From Streptomyces zagrosensis (GTDB lineage: Bacteria; Actinomycetota; Actinomycetes; Streptomycetales; Streptomycetaceae), in NCBI RefSeq assembly GCF_014203645.1, contig NZ_JACHJL010000003.1:248001-312000 (forward strand): 64,000 bases of DNA. The letters are read 5' to 3'. A program made the position numbers and the translations under genes. This document shows, in pieces, positions 18,094 through 28,432 of the stretch (its first letter is position 1; the number at the start of each line of letters is the position of its first letter). The notes beneath the pieces were generated by a model. That model had not been told where the DNA came from and ran no database searches. It worked only from the letters and a program-made list of their open reading frames with translations.

Positions 18094-18945
18094 ATGACCG
18101 CAGACGTAAACGCAGACGTGAACACAGGTGCAGACGCAGGTACAGACGTAAGCGCAGGCACAGGCACGGGCGGGGCGCCGACTCAGGCGAAGGGGACCGG
18201 CTCCGGCTCTGATTCCCGGTACGCCCTGCCGGACGTCACCAGGCTCGATGCCGAGTTGGTCACCTTCAGCACCTGGGGGGTGGGTACGCCCGAGCGGCAG
18301 CGTGCGGCCGTGGAGGCCATTGCCGCCACCTGGCAGCGGTTGCCGTGGCCGACCCCCGACTTGCTCAGCTACACCGTCTACACCGCCACCGATGGCGAGA
18401 CGCTGGCGCACTTCGCGCAGTGGACGAACGAGGCGGCACGCGCCGCGTATGTCAGCGCCGGGCAGCAGGTACCGCACGCGAAGGAGATCGACGCCGCGGT
18501 GCCTGGCATCGAGCGCAGCGGGGTCACCCCGTACCGCCGCTACCGCAGCGCGTTCACACCCGAAGCGGACGGCGTGGGCGCCCCGGTGCCGGGGTGTGTC
18601 ATCGCCGTATCGATCGAGTTCGACGGCCCGGACGAGGAACGGCTGCGCCGCTGGGTGGACGGTTGGTTCCATGGCGACGAGGCCGAACTCGATGATGCCT
18701 TCAATGGCCTGCTTGCCGCGCACTTCCATGTGAGCACCGATGGCACTCGGGTGCTCAACTACGCGGAGTGGGTGAGCGAACAGGCGCACATCGATGCCCT
18801 CGCCGGCGTCCACGATACGCACACCGAGAGCCCGGAAGAGTCGGCGGAAGACGACCAGTGGCGAAGTCAGTTGACCTTCCCCGGCCTCAAGGCGACGGGG
18901 TTCAAGCGGTACCACCTGAGTTGGAGCGGGACGCCCCAACGGTGA
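18094..18945 (+). CDS. Antibiotic biosynthesis monooxygenase (ABM) domain protein, two ABM repeats
   Basis: 283 residues from ATG 18094 with a good GAGGAG site. After a low-complexity Asp/Thr/Gly N-terminus there are two dimeric ferredoxin-like ABM domains: VTFSTWGVGTPERQRAAVEAIAATW...LSYTVYTATDGETLAHFAQW, and CVIAVSIEFDGPDEERLRRWVDG...AAHFHVSTDGTRVLNYAEWVSEQAHI. Stand-alone ABM proteins are small cofactor-free oxygenases or quinol-modifying enzymes; tandem versions fold like a dimer in one chain. The promoter is of MerR type, so induction by a redox-active or toxic compound is likely. The substrate is unknown. Confidence 0.82.
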   Translation: MTADVNADVNTGADAGTDVSAGTGTGGAPTQAKGTGSGSDSRYALPDVTRLDAELVTFSTWGVGTPERQRAAVEAIAATWQRLPWPTPDLLSYTVYTATDGETLAHFAQWTNEAARAAYVSAGQQVPHAKEIDAAVPGIERSGVTPYRRYRSAFTPEADGVGAPVPGCVIAVSIEFDGPDEERLRRWVDGWFHGDEAELDDAFNGLLAAHFHVSTDGTRVLNYAEWVSEQAHIDALAGVHDTHTESPEESAEDDQWRSQLTFPGLKATGFKRYHLSWSGTPQR

Positions 18946-18965
18946 CTGGGGTACGCGGCGGCTGA

Positions 18966-19003
18966 GGCCGACCCGGGGAGCGGACCCAGTCCCCGGATCG
19001 GCC
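18966..19003. terminator. Bidirectional hairpin between ABM and GNAT genes
   Basis: GGCCGA-C-CCGGGGA pairs with TCCCCGG-A-TCGGCC around a 10-nt loop. It is followed by a 16-bp repeat (GTCCCCCTGTACCCCC, two copies) of unknown role. Confidence 0.6.
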
Positions 19004-19083
19004 CGAGCCCGTCCCCCTGTACCCCCGTCCCCCTGTACCCCCGTCCCCGGGCTCAAGCCGGTTGGCGCGCGACCGGTGGCCGG

Positions 19084-19653
19084 TCACCGGTCACGGTCAC
19101 CGGGCACCGTTTGTGCGCTCCATGTCTCCCGCGTGAGCTCGTACTCGACGTCGCCGTGCTCGGCGCCCTCCAGGTACTCCGGCCACTCCACGAAGAACGT
19201 ACGCACCAGTGACAAGCCGGTCTTTTCCAGCACCCGCCGGGAGCCGGCGTTCACGGTCATGGTGGTGGCCACCACCCGGTCCAGGTTCAGTTCCGTGAAG
19301 CCCCGGCGCACCAGCGCTCGTGCGCCCTCGGTCGCGTAACCGTGGCCCCATACGGCGTGGCGCAGCCGGTAGCCGAGTTCGGTGCCACCTGTGAGTCCGA
19401 CGCTGGAGGCCGGCCGCAGCGAGACCCAGCCCAAGAAGACCCCGCTCTCCCGCTCCTCCGCAACGAACCGGCCCATGCCGTTCGGTAGTTGCCCGTACTC
19501 CTGCAAAATCTCGGGCAGGATCTCCTGCGTGATGACGCTGCGTGGCTCCGGATCGTCGATGTAGCGCATGACCTCTGGGTCACCGTGCAGGGCGGCGAGA
19601 TCGTCGGCGTCGGCTTCGGTGAAGCGGCGCAGCCGCATGCGGGCAGTCTCCAT
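19084..19653 (-). CDS. GNAT family N-acetyltransferase (RimJ/RimL type)
   Basis: 189 residues from METARMRLRRFTEADADDLAALHGDPEVMRYI, the usual opening of the Acetyltransf_3 (RimJ/RimL) branch. Also present: FLGWVSLRPA, GTELGYRLRHAVWGHGYATEGARALVRRGF with the acetyl-CoA pyrophosphate loop (GHGYATEGA), and VNAGSRRVLEKTGL. It transfers acetyl from acetyl-CoA to an amino group; the acceptor is unknown. An in-frame extension to 19923 is Arg/Ala-rich and not family-like. The 3' end consists of TGACCG repeats that include the stop codon. Confidence 0.88.
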   Translation of the reverse strand: METARMRLRRFTEADADDLAALHGDPEVMRYIDDPEPRSVITQEILPEILQEYGQLPNGMGRFVAEERESGVFLGWVSLRPASSVGLTGGTELGYRLRHAVWGHGYATEGARALVRRGFTELNLDRVVATTMTVNAGSRRVLEKTGLSLVRTFFVEWPEYLEGAEHGDVEYELTRETWSAQTVPGDRDR

Positions 19654-19959
19654 GGCGTTCACGCCCTGATTCGAGCACCGCAGCCCAGCCGCCGACAACT
19701 GGGTTTTCCTCAGCGCCGCCAACCGAGTTGCTGCCGAAGCGCCGCCGACCGCCGCGCTCCCCGCGCCCCTGCCGTGTGGCGCGCCCGCCTGGCCCCGTTG
19801 CGGCATGCCACGACGCGGCATGCGTACGGGCCGAGCCCGGCGGTCAATCGCCGAGTCCGGCCCGTACGCCATCACTTGTGCACGGCGGTAAGCCCGTACG
19901 CCATCACGTACGCACAGCGGCACGCCCGTGACCGCACGCCGATGACGGCACGTCCGTGG
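19654..19959. other. Intergenic region GNAT/SulP with a 15-bp direct repeat
   Basis: CCCGTACGCCATCAC occurs at 19861-19875 and 19893-19907 (32-bp period). The region lies downstream of the SulP gene and upstream of the GNAT gene on the minus strand. No gene or clear terminator is seen. Confidence 0.4.
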
Positions 19960-21573
19960 TTATGCCGTCACTCGCTCGCGCTCCGACTCCGCTGCCCCTT
20001 TTGCGGCCTCTTTGGATGCCGTGGGAGTCCCTTTCGGTGAGGTTTCTTCCGGTGGGGTGCCGGCGTGCTCGGCGCTCGTGGTCTGCGAGTGGTCCGGTCG
20101 CGCGCCGGTCACCTGCGTGCCTGCCGCTATCCGGACGGGGACTGTTCCCTCGTCGTTGTGCCGCTCGGCCCAACTCGTCAGAGCCGTGCTGCACGCGTGG
20201 TCGAGGTGGCGCAGGCCCGACAGGTCGAGCTCGATCGGGCGGTCCTTGGGCAGCGCCTCCAGGGTGTCGAGCATCTTCGGGAGCCGGAGGAAGGTCGCGT
20301 TGCCGGACAGGGTGACGCGGATCGTGCCGCTGGGTGTGTCGGTGGACGTGGTGTGGATGTGGGAGGTCTCCCACGCCGTCTTGATCACGGACAGGGCCAG
20401 TCCGATCAGCACGCCCTCGAACATGTTGACCGTGACGATCGCCACCGCCGTGACGCCAAGGATGATCGCCTCGCCCCGATGCTCACGCCACATGGGGCCC
20501 AGATGTCCCAGGGGCAGCAGCTTCCACCCCGCGTGCACCAGGACGCCGGCGAGCGCCGCGATGGGGATCAGGCCAAGTACCGCGGGCAGCAGGGCGGCGA
20601 ACAGCAGCAGCCACACGCCGTGCAGCACCCGGGACGCCTTGGTGACGGCCCCGGCCTGGACGTTGGTGGCGCTGCGTACGATGACGGCCGTCATCGGCAG
20701 GGCGCCGAGCGCACCACAGACCGCGTTGCCCGCGCCCTGCGCCATCAGCTCCTTGTCGTAGTCGGTCCGCGGACCGTCGTGCAGTCGGTCCACCGCCGCC
20801 GCGCTGAACAGGCTCTCGGCGGACGCGATGAGCATGAACGCCACGATCGTGCCCAGCATCCCGATCTGTGCCAGGTCACCGAAGTCGCCCGCGCCCGGTA
20901 CGTTCACCGAGTCGGCCAGACCCTGCACCTTCACCTTGGCGATCGGCAGGTTCGCCAGCGCGGTCACGCCGGTTGCGAGCAGAACGGCGGCCAGCGCGCC
21001 GGGCACCACGCGCACCTTGGCGGGCAGATACGGCCAGCCGACCAGGACCGCGACCACGGCGGCGCCGACCGCGAAGGCCGTCAACGCGTCACTGCTTCCG
21101 GCGATGTCGCCGACCAGCCCCGGCAGCCCGGTGATCTTCTCGATGCCGGTCTTGGGGGCGGAGAGGTCGCCCATCGCGTACAACTGGCCGGCGATGATGA
21201 CCAGGCCGATGCCGGCGAGCATGCCTTCCACGACGGAGACCGAGATGGCGCGGAACCATCGGCCGCAGCCCAGCGCCCCGAGCGCCAGTTGCAGCAACCC
21301 GGCCGCCAGCACGATGACACCGAGCGCGCCGAGCCCGTAGGTCTCGACCGCTTCGTAGACGAGCACGGTCAGCCCCGCGGCAGGGCCGCTGACCTGGAGG
21401 CTGCTGCCGGGGAGCAGCCCGGTGAGAATGCCGCCGACGATGCCGGTGATCAGCCCTACTTCGGCTGGGACGCCGGAGGCGACCGCGACGCCGACGCAGA
21501 GCGGCAGGGCGACGAGAAAGACGACGAGGGAAGCGGCGAAGTCACGCCGCAGGGTGAGGGCAGTGGGGCGCAT
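19960..21573 (-). CDS. SulP family anion transporter (probable bicarbonate or sulfate carrier) with STAS domain
   Basis: 537 residues from MRPTALTLRRDFAASLVVFLVALPLCVGVAVASGVPAEVGLITG, the start of SulP carriers. Ten or more membrane helices follow, with the family signature around LPGSSLQVSGPAAGLTVLV and a C-terminal cytoplasmic STAS-like domain (TIRVTLSGNATFLRLPKMLDTLEALP...LDLSGLRHLDHAC). The gene directly upstream in the same direction encodes a beta-carbonic anhydrase, and SulP-carbonic anhydrase pairs (including natural fusions) are known to import or interconvert bicarbonate. Bicarbonate transport is therefore the favoured role; sulfate is the alternative. The tail after the STAS domain is low-complexity. 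Confidence 0.88.
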   Translation of the reverse strand: MRPTALTLRRDFAASLVVFLVALPLCVGVAVASGVPAEVGLITGIVGGILTGLLPGSSLQVSGPAAGLTVLVYEAVETYGLGALGVIVLAAGLLQLALGALGCGRWFRAISVSVVEGMLAGIGLVIIAGQLYAMGDLSAPKTGIEKITGLPGLVGDIAGSSDALTAFAVGAAVVAVLVGWPYLPAKVRVVPGALAAVLLATGVTALANLPIAKVKVQGLADSVNVPGAGDFGDLAQIGMLGTIVAFMLIASAESLFSAAAVDRLHDGPRTDYDKELMAQGAGNAVCGALGALPMTAVIVRSATNVQAGAVTKASRVLHGVWLLLFAALLPAVLGLIPIAALAGVLVHAGWKLLPLGHLGPMWREHRGEAIILGVTAVAIVTVNMFEGVLIGLALSVIKTAWETSHIHTTSTDTPSGTIRVTLSGNATFLRLPKMLDTLEALPKDRPIELDLSGLRHLDHACSTALTSWAERHNDEGTVPVRIAAGTQVTGARPDHSQTTSAEHAGTPPEETSPKGTPTASKEAAKGAAESERERVTA

Positions 21574-21730
21574 GGTGTCCTCGCGATGCGGTGGGTCGTG
21601 GCTCGGGAGTTGGGAATGGGACGTTGTGCTTGGACCTGTTGGAGCAGCGGGACCGGTCAGGTCAGCGGGGCCGATCGGGTCGGTGGGGCGGTCGGGAGGC
21701 CCAGTTGAGTCAGTGGCTGCCATCGGGGGC

Positions 21731-22342
21731 TCACAGGGGGAGGAAGTCGTCGATGGCAGGTTGGTGCGCGAGCACGGCGCCCGTGTGCACCTCGTAGAAC
21801 CAGCCATGCAGCGTGAGCTCGCCCGCTGCCATGCGGCGCGTGACGCAGGGGTAGCCGCGTAGCCGCTCAAGCTGGGCCCGTACGTGGGCCTGCACCGGGC
21901 GGGCGACCTCCGGGCCGTGGTCGCCGGGCTCCAGCGGACCGTCGGGGCCGGTTGGTGAGGCCGCGGCGTGCGCGAGCCAGCCGGAGACCGCGGGAACGGC
22001 GGCCAGGTCGTCGCCGCGTACGAGTGCTCCCACTGCGCCGCAGTGCGAGTGGCCGCACACGATGATGTCCGCGACGCGCAGCACCTCCACCGCGTACTCG
22101 ATGGTGGCGGTCTCGCCACTGGGGCGCTCGGGGCGGTACTCGGGCACGATGTTGCCCGCCGTACGGAGTTCGAAGAGCCCGCCCGGACGGGCGCCGGTGA
22201 TGAGCGACGGGATGACCCGGGAGTCGGAGCAGGTGATGAACAGCGCCTCCGGCGACTGTCCGGCGGCCAGCGGGGCCAGGTGTTCGCCGCGCTGCTTGAG
22301 TTGGTCCTGGAAGGTACGGGCGTGGTCGATGAGGGATTTCAT
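21731..22342 (-). CDS. Beta-class carbonic anhydrase
   Basis: 203 residues from ATG 22342 with a strong GGAGG site. Zinc ligands are visible: Cys38 in CSDSR (with Asp40 and Arg42 of the catalytic dyad), His98 and Cys101 in GHSHCGA. GGLFELRTAGNIV and ATIEYAVEVLRVADIIV are further family motifs. The enzyme interconverts CO2 and bicarbonate in the cytosol. It lies 157 nt upstream of the SulP gene on the same strand, so the two probably form a bicarbonate supply unit for carboxylases, several of which (acyl-CoA carboxylase) are encoded nearby. Confidence 0.93.
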   Translation of the reverse strand: MKSLIDHARTFQDQLKQRGEHLAPLAAGQSPEALFITCSDSRVIPSLITGARPGGLFELRTAGNIVPEYRPERPSGETATIEYAVEVLRVADIIVCGHSHCGAVGALVRGDDLAAVPAVSGWLAHAAASPTGPDGPLEPGDHGPEVARPVQAHVRAQLERLRGYPCVTRRMAAGELTLHGWFYEVHTGAVLAHQPAIDDFLPL

Positions 22343-22908
22343 GTCAGTTGCCTCCTGCGCTGGTATGAGGGTGCGCATCGGTACGAACTGGCGGGTGGTC
22401 ACACACGGGGGAGCCCGAGACGGGCCGTCCCCAAGCGAGCGATGACGCGGCCGAAGACGGGGCCGAAGACGACGGCCGAAGACGGCTGTCTCACACGACG
22501 GCCGCATGCGACTGCCGGACACGACGGCCATACATGGCGGACGAAAGGGAGCAGTCCGAGCAAGACCATCGAGGTGAAGGCCGAAGGTTGGTGCCATCCT
22601 TGCTGGTCGCTACCGCGCCCGGGATGGGGCGTGAGGTGCCACTGGAGGCACGCGGTGGCATGCCCGTGGCGCGCGCGGCGCACGAAGGTCTCGCTGCTCG
22701 GGAGGTGGTTCGGGAGGTGATTCGGGCGGCCGGGCCGACGACGAGGAAACAGAAGGAAGCAGCCGAGCCGCCGTCCCTACCCGGGGCAACGCGTGATCGC
22801 TGTACGGGCCCTAGGTGGCCCGAGTGATGCGTGCGGGTGTGCGCCGGATGAACGCCGGGTCAGGCCGGTCCGTACGCTTGCGCCGGTCCGGTGGTCTGAC
22901 GCTGTTGT
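22343..22908. other. 566-bp intergenic region upstream of the carbonic anhydrase gene
   Basis: Contains three copies of GGCCGAAGACG at 22448, 22460 and 22473 (12-13 bp period) and GC-rich filler. The carbonic anhydrase promoter should lie in the first 100 bp (a weak CATACC -10). No gene is convincing. Confidence 0.4.
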
Positions 22909-23301
22909 CTAGCAGCGAAAGACTTGCAGCATGGTCGGCAGCACCGCACTGTGCTGTCTGCGCTGCCCCAGGGATGGGCAGTTGGGCCCACCTGTTCCCC
23001 GTGCGTCAAAGGGGAGGTCAATCGTGGCCAGGGGCGTCGAGCCGCCGTGCCGCATCTTCAGCGGCGAGCTCTGCGTGGTGCCGTGTCGGCCACCTGCGGA
23101 GGACCTGGCGGGCAACTCTTCTTGCCGCGAAACCTCCTCGCACAGCTTCGGGGCTTCCACGGTCACCCCCGCGCTCGCGCTCTGCGGAGCCGAGGGCACG
23201 CTCTCGGCTGCCTGGGCGGTGGGAGCACCCAACAGCACGACTAGCAGCGTGCTGGCGACCATGGCCGCCAGTGCGCCGCGTGCTGCCCAGATTCGTCCCA
23301 C
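22909..23301 (-). CDS. Small secreted protein of unknown function
   Basis: 130 residues from GTG 23301, which places a signal peptide MGRIWAARGALAAMVASTLLVVLLGAPTAQA (cut here in two for reading: basic start, hydrophobic core, Ala-x-Ala site) at the N-terminus. The mature part is about 100 residues, Pro/Ser-rich, with Cys in APKLCEEVS, GGPNCPSLG and the final RC. GC is lower than in neighbours. The family is not recognised. Starts further upstream are open in frame but would bury the signal peptide. Confidence 0.55.
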   Translation of the reverse strand: MGRIWAARGALAAMVASTLLVVLLGAPTAQAAESVPSAPQSASAGVTVEAPKLCEEVSRQEELPARSSAGGRHGTTQSSPLKMRHGGSTPLATIDLPFDARGTGGPNCPSLGQRRQHSAVLPTMLQVFRC

Positions 23302-23947
23302 TGCTTCGCCCTTAACTGAGATCAGGTGATCTGTCGGAAACCACCGGCTTGGTAAGGGGTGGCCCCGGCTCTCGCCCAGGACGATCAGCGTATAGCGCGA
23401 CAGTCGAGAGCGCGGGGACGCTGAGGTAAACGTCATGTTTCCGAGGTGGGGAGAAAAACCCGGAATACGCACGCGTAGAGCGCTGGTGACCTGCGCTTAT
23501 GGCATCGGGCGTAGATCAACATGCGTACATATCGGGTCAGTTGGCGCGTAACCGCTTGGGTGCGGTAGGGCGTAAGTGGGCCGTGACGTCGCTCACCTGG
23601 CGTTATTCGGCCATGCAATTCGCCCGAATCTTTTCGCACGGCTTCATTTAGGGGGCGGCAGGGGGAGTGGTAGGGGGCGTGTGGTGTTCACCGTTTGCTC
23701 CGGTCGGGTGAACCTGACGATCTGAAAATAATGCAATCACGCTTGCTTGTTTCTTTTGGTGCTGCCACGCTCGTTCTCGCCGGGGGACTCACGCCCCGCG
23801 GCGCACGCCGTACTGCGGGCCGTCACGGCGCGCAGGGCGGGCCCCTCCCGCTGCCGGTACGGACCGCTGCCGGTACGAACCCCGTTGCCGGTACGAACCC
23901 GCCGCCCGCACGGGCCGATGCCGAAGCCGTGACGAGGAGAGCGCACC
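23302..23947. other. 646-bp lower-GC intergenic region
   Basis: Region between a secreted-protein gene (minus) and the terpene-like operon (plus). GC is visibly lower around 23380-23760 (runs such as CGATCTGAAAATAATGCAATC). It must hold the promoter of the large plus-strand operon; GACGAGGAGAG just before 23948 is its first ribosome site. GCCGGTACGAACCC-type repeats occur at 23856-23900. A 68-codon minus frame (23433-23639) has no ribosome site. Confidence 0.4.
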
Positions 23948-24952
23948 GTGGCCGATACTGCAGCCCTACTCGACGATCTACGCGCCGAGGGCGACGCCCT
24001 GGACGCGCTGGTCGCCGGGCTCGATTCCGACCAGTGGGCCAGGCCCACGCCCGCGGCGGGTTGGACCATCGCGCACCAGATCGCCCACCTGGCCTGGACC
24101 GATGACCGCGCGACCGAGGCTGCTACCGCGCCCGAGGCGTTCGCGCGGGAGGTCGAGAAGTCCCGCGCGGAGCCGGAGCGCTTCGTAGCCGCGGGCGCCG
24201 AACAAGGCGCGGCCGAGCCGCCTGCCGCGCTCCTCGCCCGCTGGCGCGCCGGCCGGGCCGCGCTGCTCGACCTGCTCGCCGCGCAGCCGGAGGGGGTGAA
24301 ACTCCCCTGGTACGGGCCGCCGATGGGGGCCGCCTCGATGGCAACCGCCCGGCTGATGGAGACCTGGGCGCACGGCCAGGACGTGGCGGACGCGCTCGAC
24401 GTGTGGCGCGCACCCACCGCACGGCTGCGGCATGTGGCCCATATCGGCGTACGAGCCCGCGACTATGCCTATCTCGTACGCCAACTCCCCCAACCAGTCG
24501 AGGAGTTCCGCGTCGAACTGGTCGCCCCCGGCGGCACCCTGTGGACCTACGGGCCCCCCGGCGCCGCCCAGCGCGTCACCGGGCGCGCCCTGGACTTCTG
24601 CCTGCTCGTCACCCAGCGGGCGCACCGCGACGACCTGGCGCTACGGGCCGAAGGGCCCGACGCGCGGCGCTGGTTGGAGATCGCCCAGGCGTTCGCGGGC
24701 CCACCGGGCGCGGGCCGCCCCGCCGGGCAGCGTGCGGCAGCGGCGACAGCCGGCGGCAGCGGCGGCAGCAGCGACAGGGCGGTGGGGCAGCCGACATGGC
24801 CCAGCGCGGACCAGCCGCCAGCACCGGACGCGACCCAGCCAGCGGGCCGAATGGCGCACGAGCCAGCGCTTCCACCAACGACCCAGCCAGCGGATCGGAT
24901 GCCGAGCCCCGCGGCCACGCGGCCAGATGGTCAGGAAGGTGCCGGCGCATGA
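23948..24952 (+). CDS. DinB/mycothiol-dependent-type metal-binding protein, TIGR03084-like
   Basis: 334 residues from GTG 23948 with a GAGGAG site. The first 250 residues match the TIGR03084 family of actinobacterial DinB-fold proteins: DDLRAEGDALDALVAGLDSDQW, TPAAGWTIAHQIAHLAWTDD (first metal His), METWAHGQDVADAL (second His cluster) and HVAHIGVRARDYAYL. This DinB fold is shared with mycothiol-dependent maleylpyruvate isomerase. The last 85 residues are a low-complexity Pro/Ala/Gln tail. The stop overlaps the start of the AtuA-like gene (ATGA), so it is the first gene of the catabolic operon. A role in thiol-assisted handling of an intermediate is possible but unproven. Confidence 0.82.
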   Translation: MADTAALLDDLRAEGDALDALVAGLDSDQWARPTPAAGWTIAHQIAHLAWTDDRATEAATAPEAFAREVEKSRAEPERFVAAGAEQGAAEPPAALLARWRAGRAALLDLLAAQPEGVKLPWYGPPMGAASMATARLMETWAHGQDVADALDVWRAPTARLRHVAHIGVRARDYAYLVRQLPQPVEEFRVELVAPGGTLWTYGPPGAAQRVTGRALDFCLLVTQRAHRDDLALRAEGPDARRWLEIAQAFAGPPGAGRPAGQRAAAATAGGSGGSSDRAVGQPTWPSADQPPAPDATQPAGRMAHEPALPPTTQPADRMPSPAATRPDGQEGAGA

Positions 24953-26801
24953 GCGCGAGGGCAGTGTGGGAGCCGGCGCAAGAGTCGGCGCACGGCGGGG
25001 GCAGGCCGCGGGTGGCGGCACCGCTGCGGATCGGGAACGCCTCGGGGTTCTACGGCGACCGCTTCGACGCCCTGCGCGAGATGCTGACCGGTGGCCCGCT
25101 GGACGTGCTGACCGGGGACTACCTGGCCGAGCTCACCATGCTCATCCTCGGCAGGGACCGGTTGAAGGACCCCTCGCGCGGTTACGCCAAGACCTTTCTG
25201 CGGCAGTTGGAGGAGGGGCTTGGGCTCGCGATCGAGCACGGCGTACGCCTCGTCACGAACGCGGGCGGCCTCCATCCGGCCGCGCTCGCCGATGCCATAC
25301 GCGAACTCGCCGACCGGGTCGGGGTGCCGGTGCGCGTTGCCCATGTGGAGGGCGATGACGTGCTGGCCCGCGCGCAGCGCGAGGGCTGGGGCGAGGGCGC
25401 ACTCACGGCTAACGCCTACCTCGGCGGCGCGGGCATCGCCGCCGGTCTACGCGGTGGCGCCGACGTCGTGGTCACCGGCAGGGTCACCGATGCCGCGCTG
25501 GTCAGCGGTCCGGCCGCCGCCCACTTCGGCTGGGCCGACGACGACTGGGACACGCTGGCCGGGGCCGTGGTCGCCGGCCACGTGCTGGAGTGCGGCGCAC
25601 AGGCCACCGGCGGCAACTACGCGTTCTTCACCGAGCACATCGCCGTGCCCGCACCCGGAGCCGTGCCCGCATCCGGAGCCGTGTCCGCGCCCACACCCGC
25701 ACCCCCGTGCGGCCCGCGCCGCGCGCGCAGCGGCCCGTACCGCCCCGGCTTCCCGCTCGCCGAGATCCACGCAGATGGCTCCTGCGTGATCACCAAGCAC
25801 CCGGGCACGGGCGGCGCCGTCACCACCGAGACCGTCACGGCGCAACTCCTGTACGAGACGCAGGGCGCGCGCTACGCCGGACCCGACGTCACCGCCCGGC
25901 TCGACACGCTGCGCCTCGCACAGGACGGGCCCGACCGGGTGCGAATCACGGGCGTGCGCGGCGAGGCGCCGCCGCCCGACCTCAAGGTGGGGCTGACCCG
26001 GTTGGGCGGCTGGCGTAACGAGGTCGTGTTCGTGCTGACCGGCCTCGACATCGAGGCCAAGGCCTCCCTCCTACGGGAGCAGATCGAGGACGCGCTCGCC
26101 GGACAGCGGCCCGCCGATGTGCGGTGGACCCTGGCCCGTACCGACCGCGCCGACGCCGCCGTACAAGAGGAGGCCAGCGCGCTGCTGCGGCTCGTGGTGC
26201 GCGACCCGCAGCCGGACTCGGTGGGGCGGGCGCTGAGCGGGGCGGCCGTCGAGCTGGCCCTCGCCAGCTATCCCGGCTTCCAGGTGAGCGCCCCGCCCGC
26301 CAAGGGCGCCCCGTACGGCGTCTTCGAGGCCGCGTTCCTGCCCGCCGACAGCGTCGAGCACACCACCGTGTTGCCCGATGGGCAGCGGCTGGCGATCATC
26401 CCGCCCGCGCTGACCCGGGCCCTGGCCGACGTCGAACAGCCGCCGCTACCCGAGCCGTTGCCGGCCGGGCTGCCCACCCGGCGGGCCCCGCTCGGGCTGA
26501 TCGTCGGCGCCCGCAGCGGCGACAAGGGTGGCAGCGCCAACGTCGGGTTGTGGGCGCGCACCGATGACGCCTGGCGCTGGCTGGCCCATGAGCTGACCGT
26601 CGAGCGGCTGCGTGCCCTGCTGCCCGAGACGGCCACACTGCCGATCACCCGACACGTACTGCCCGAGCTGCGCGCGCTCAACTTCCTCATCGACGGGCTG
26701 CTCGGTGAGGGCGTCGCCGCGCAGGCCCGGTTCGATCCCCAGGCCAAGGCCGTAGGCGAGTGGCTGCGCGCACGGCAACTGGACATACCGGAGGTGTTGT
26801 T

Positions 26802-26805
<4 letters not shown>
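24949..26805 (+). CDS. Acyclic terpene utilisation AtuA-like protein (DUF1446)
   Basis: 618 residues from ATG 24949. The DUF1446/AtuA core opens with RIGNASGFYGDRFDALREML and continues with DYLAELTMLILGRDRL, VTNAGGLHPAALADAI, ALTANAYLGGAGIAAGLRGGADVVVTGRVTDAAL and ECGAQATGGNYAFF. A C-terminal 110-residue domain (GLIVGARSGDKGGSANVGLWAR...LNFLIDGLLGEGV) is the second AtuA module, here fused in one chain. AtuA is required for citronellol/geraniol use in Pseudomonas, with no defined reaction. Between the domains there is an inserted Ala/Pro repeat. It overlaps both neighbours by 4 nt, so it is fully coupled to the carboxylase genes. Confidence 0.9.
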
Positions 26806-28390
<1,585 letters not shown>

Positions 28391-28400
<10 letters not shown>

Positions 28401-28432
28401 GGCACCAGTGACCGGATCTGAGGCATCAGTGA
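28391..28432 (+). repeat. 21-bp tandem repeat at the carboxylase beta/alpha junction
   Basis: CCGGATGTGAGGCACCAGTG plus A is followed at once by the same 21 bp with two changes. Each copy holds a GAGG-like ribosome site and a GTG, so the alpha subunit has two equivalent in-frame starts (28408, 28429). Confidence 0.85.

Noticed and set aside
17851..19056. Long minus-strand frame opposite the ABM-domain gene
   Set aside because: Shadow frame of a GC-rich gene; composition is Arg/Gly/His-rich, includes YVCTCVCTCVHVC-type repeats and no family motif.
20065..21708. 547-codon plus-strand frame opposite the SulP gene
   Set aside because: Antisense shadow with Arg/His/Gln-rich content and no hydrophobic or catalytic pattern; the SulP frame is unequivocal.
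23433..23639. 68-codon minus frame in the low-GC intergenic region
   Set aside because: No ribosome site and no recognisable pattern; likely chance in lower-GC DNA.
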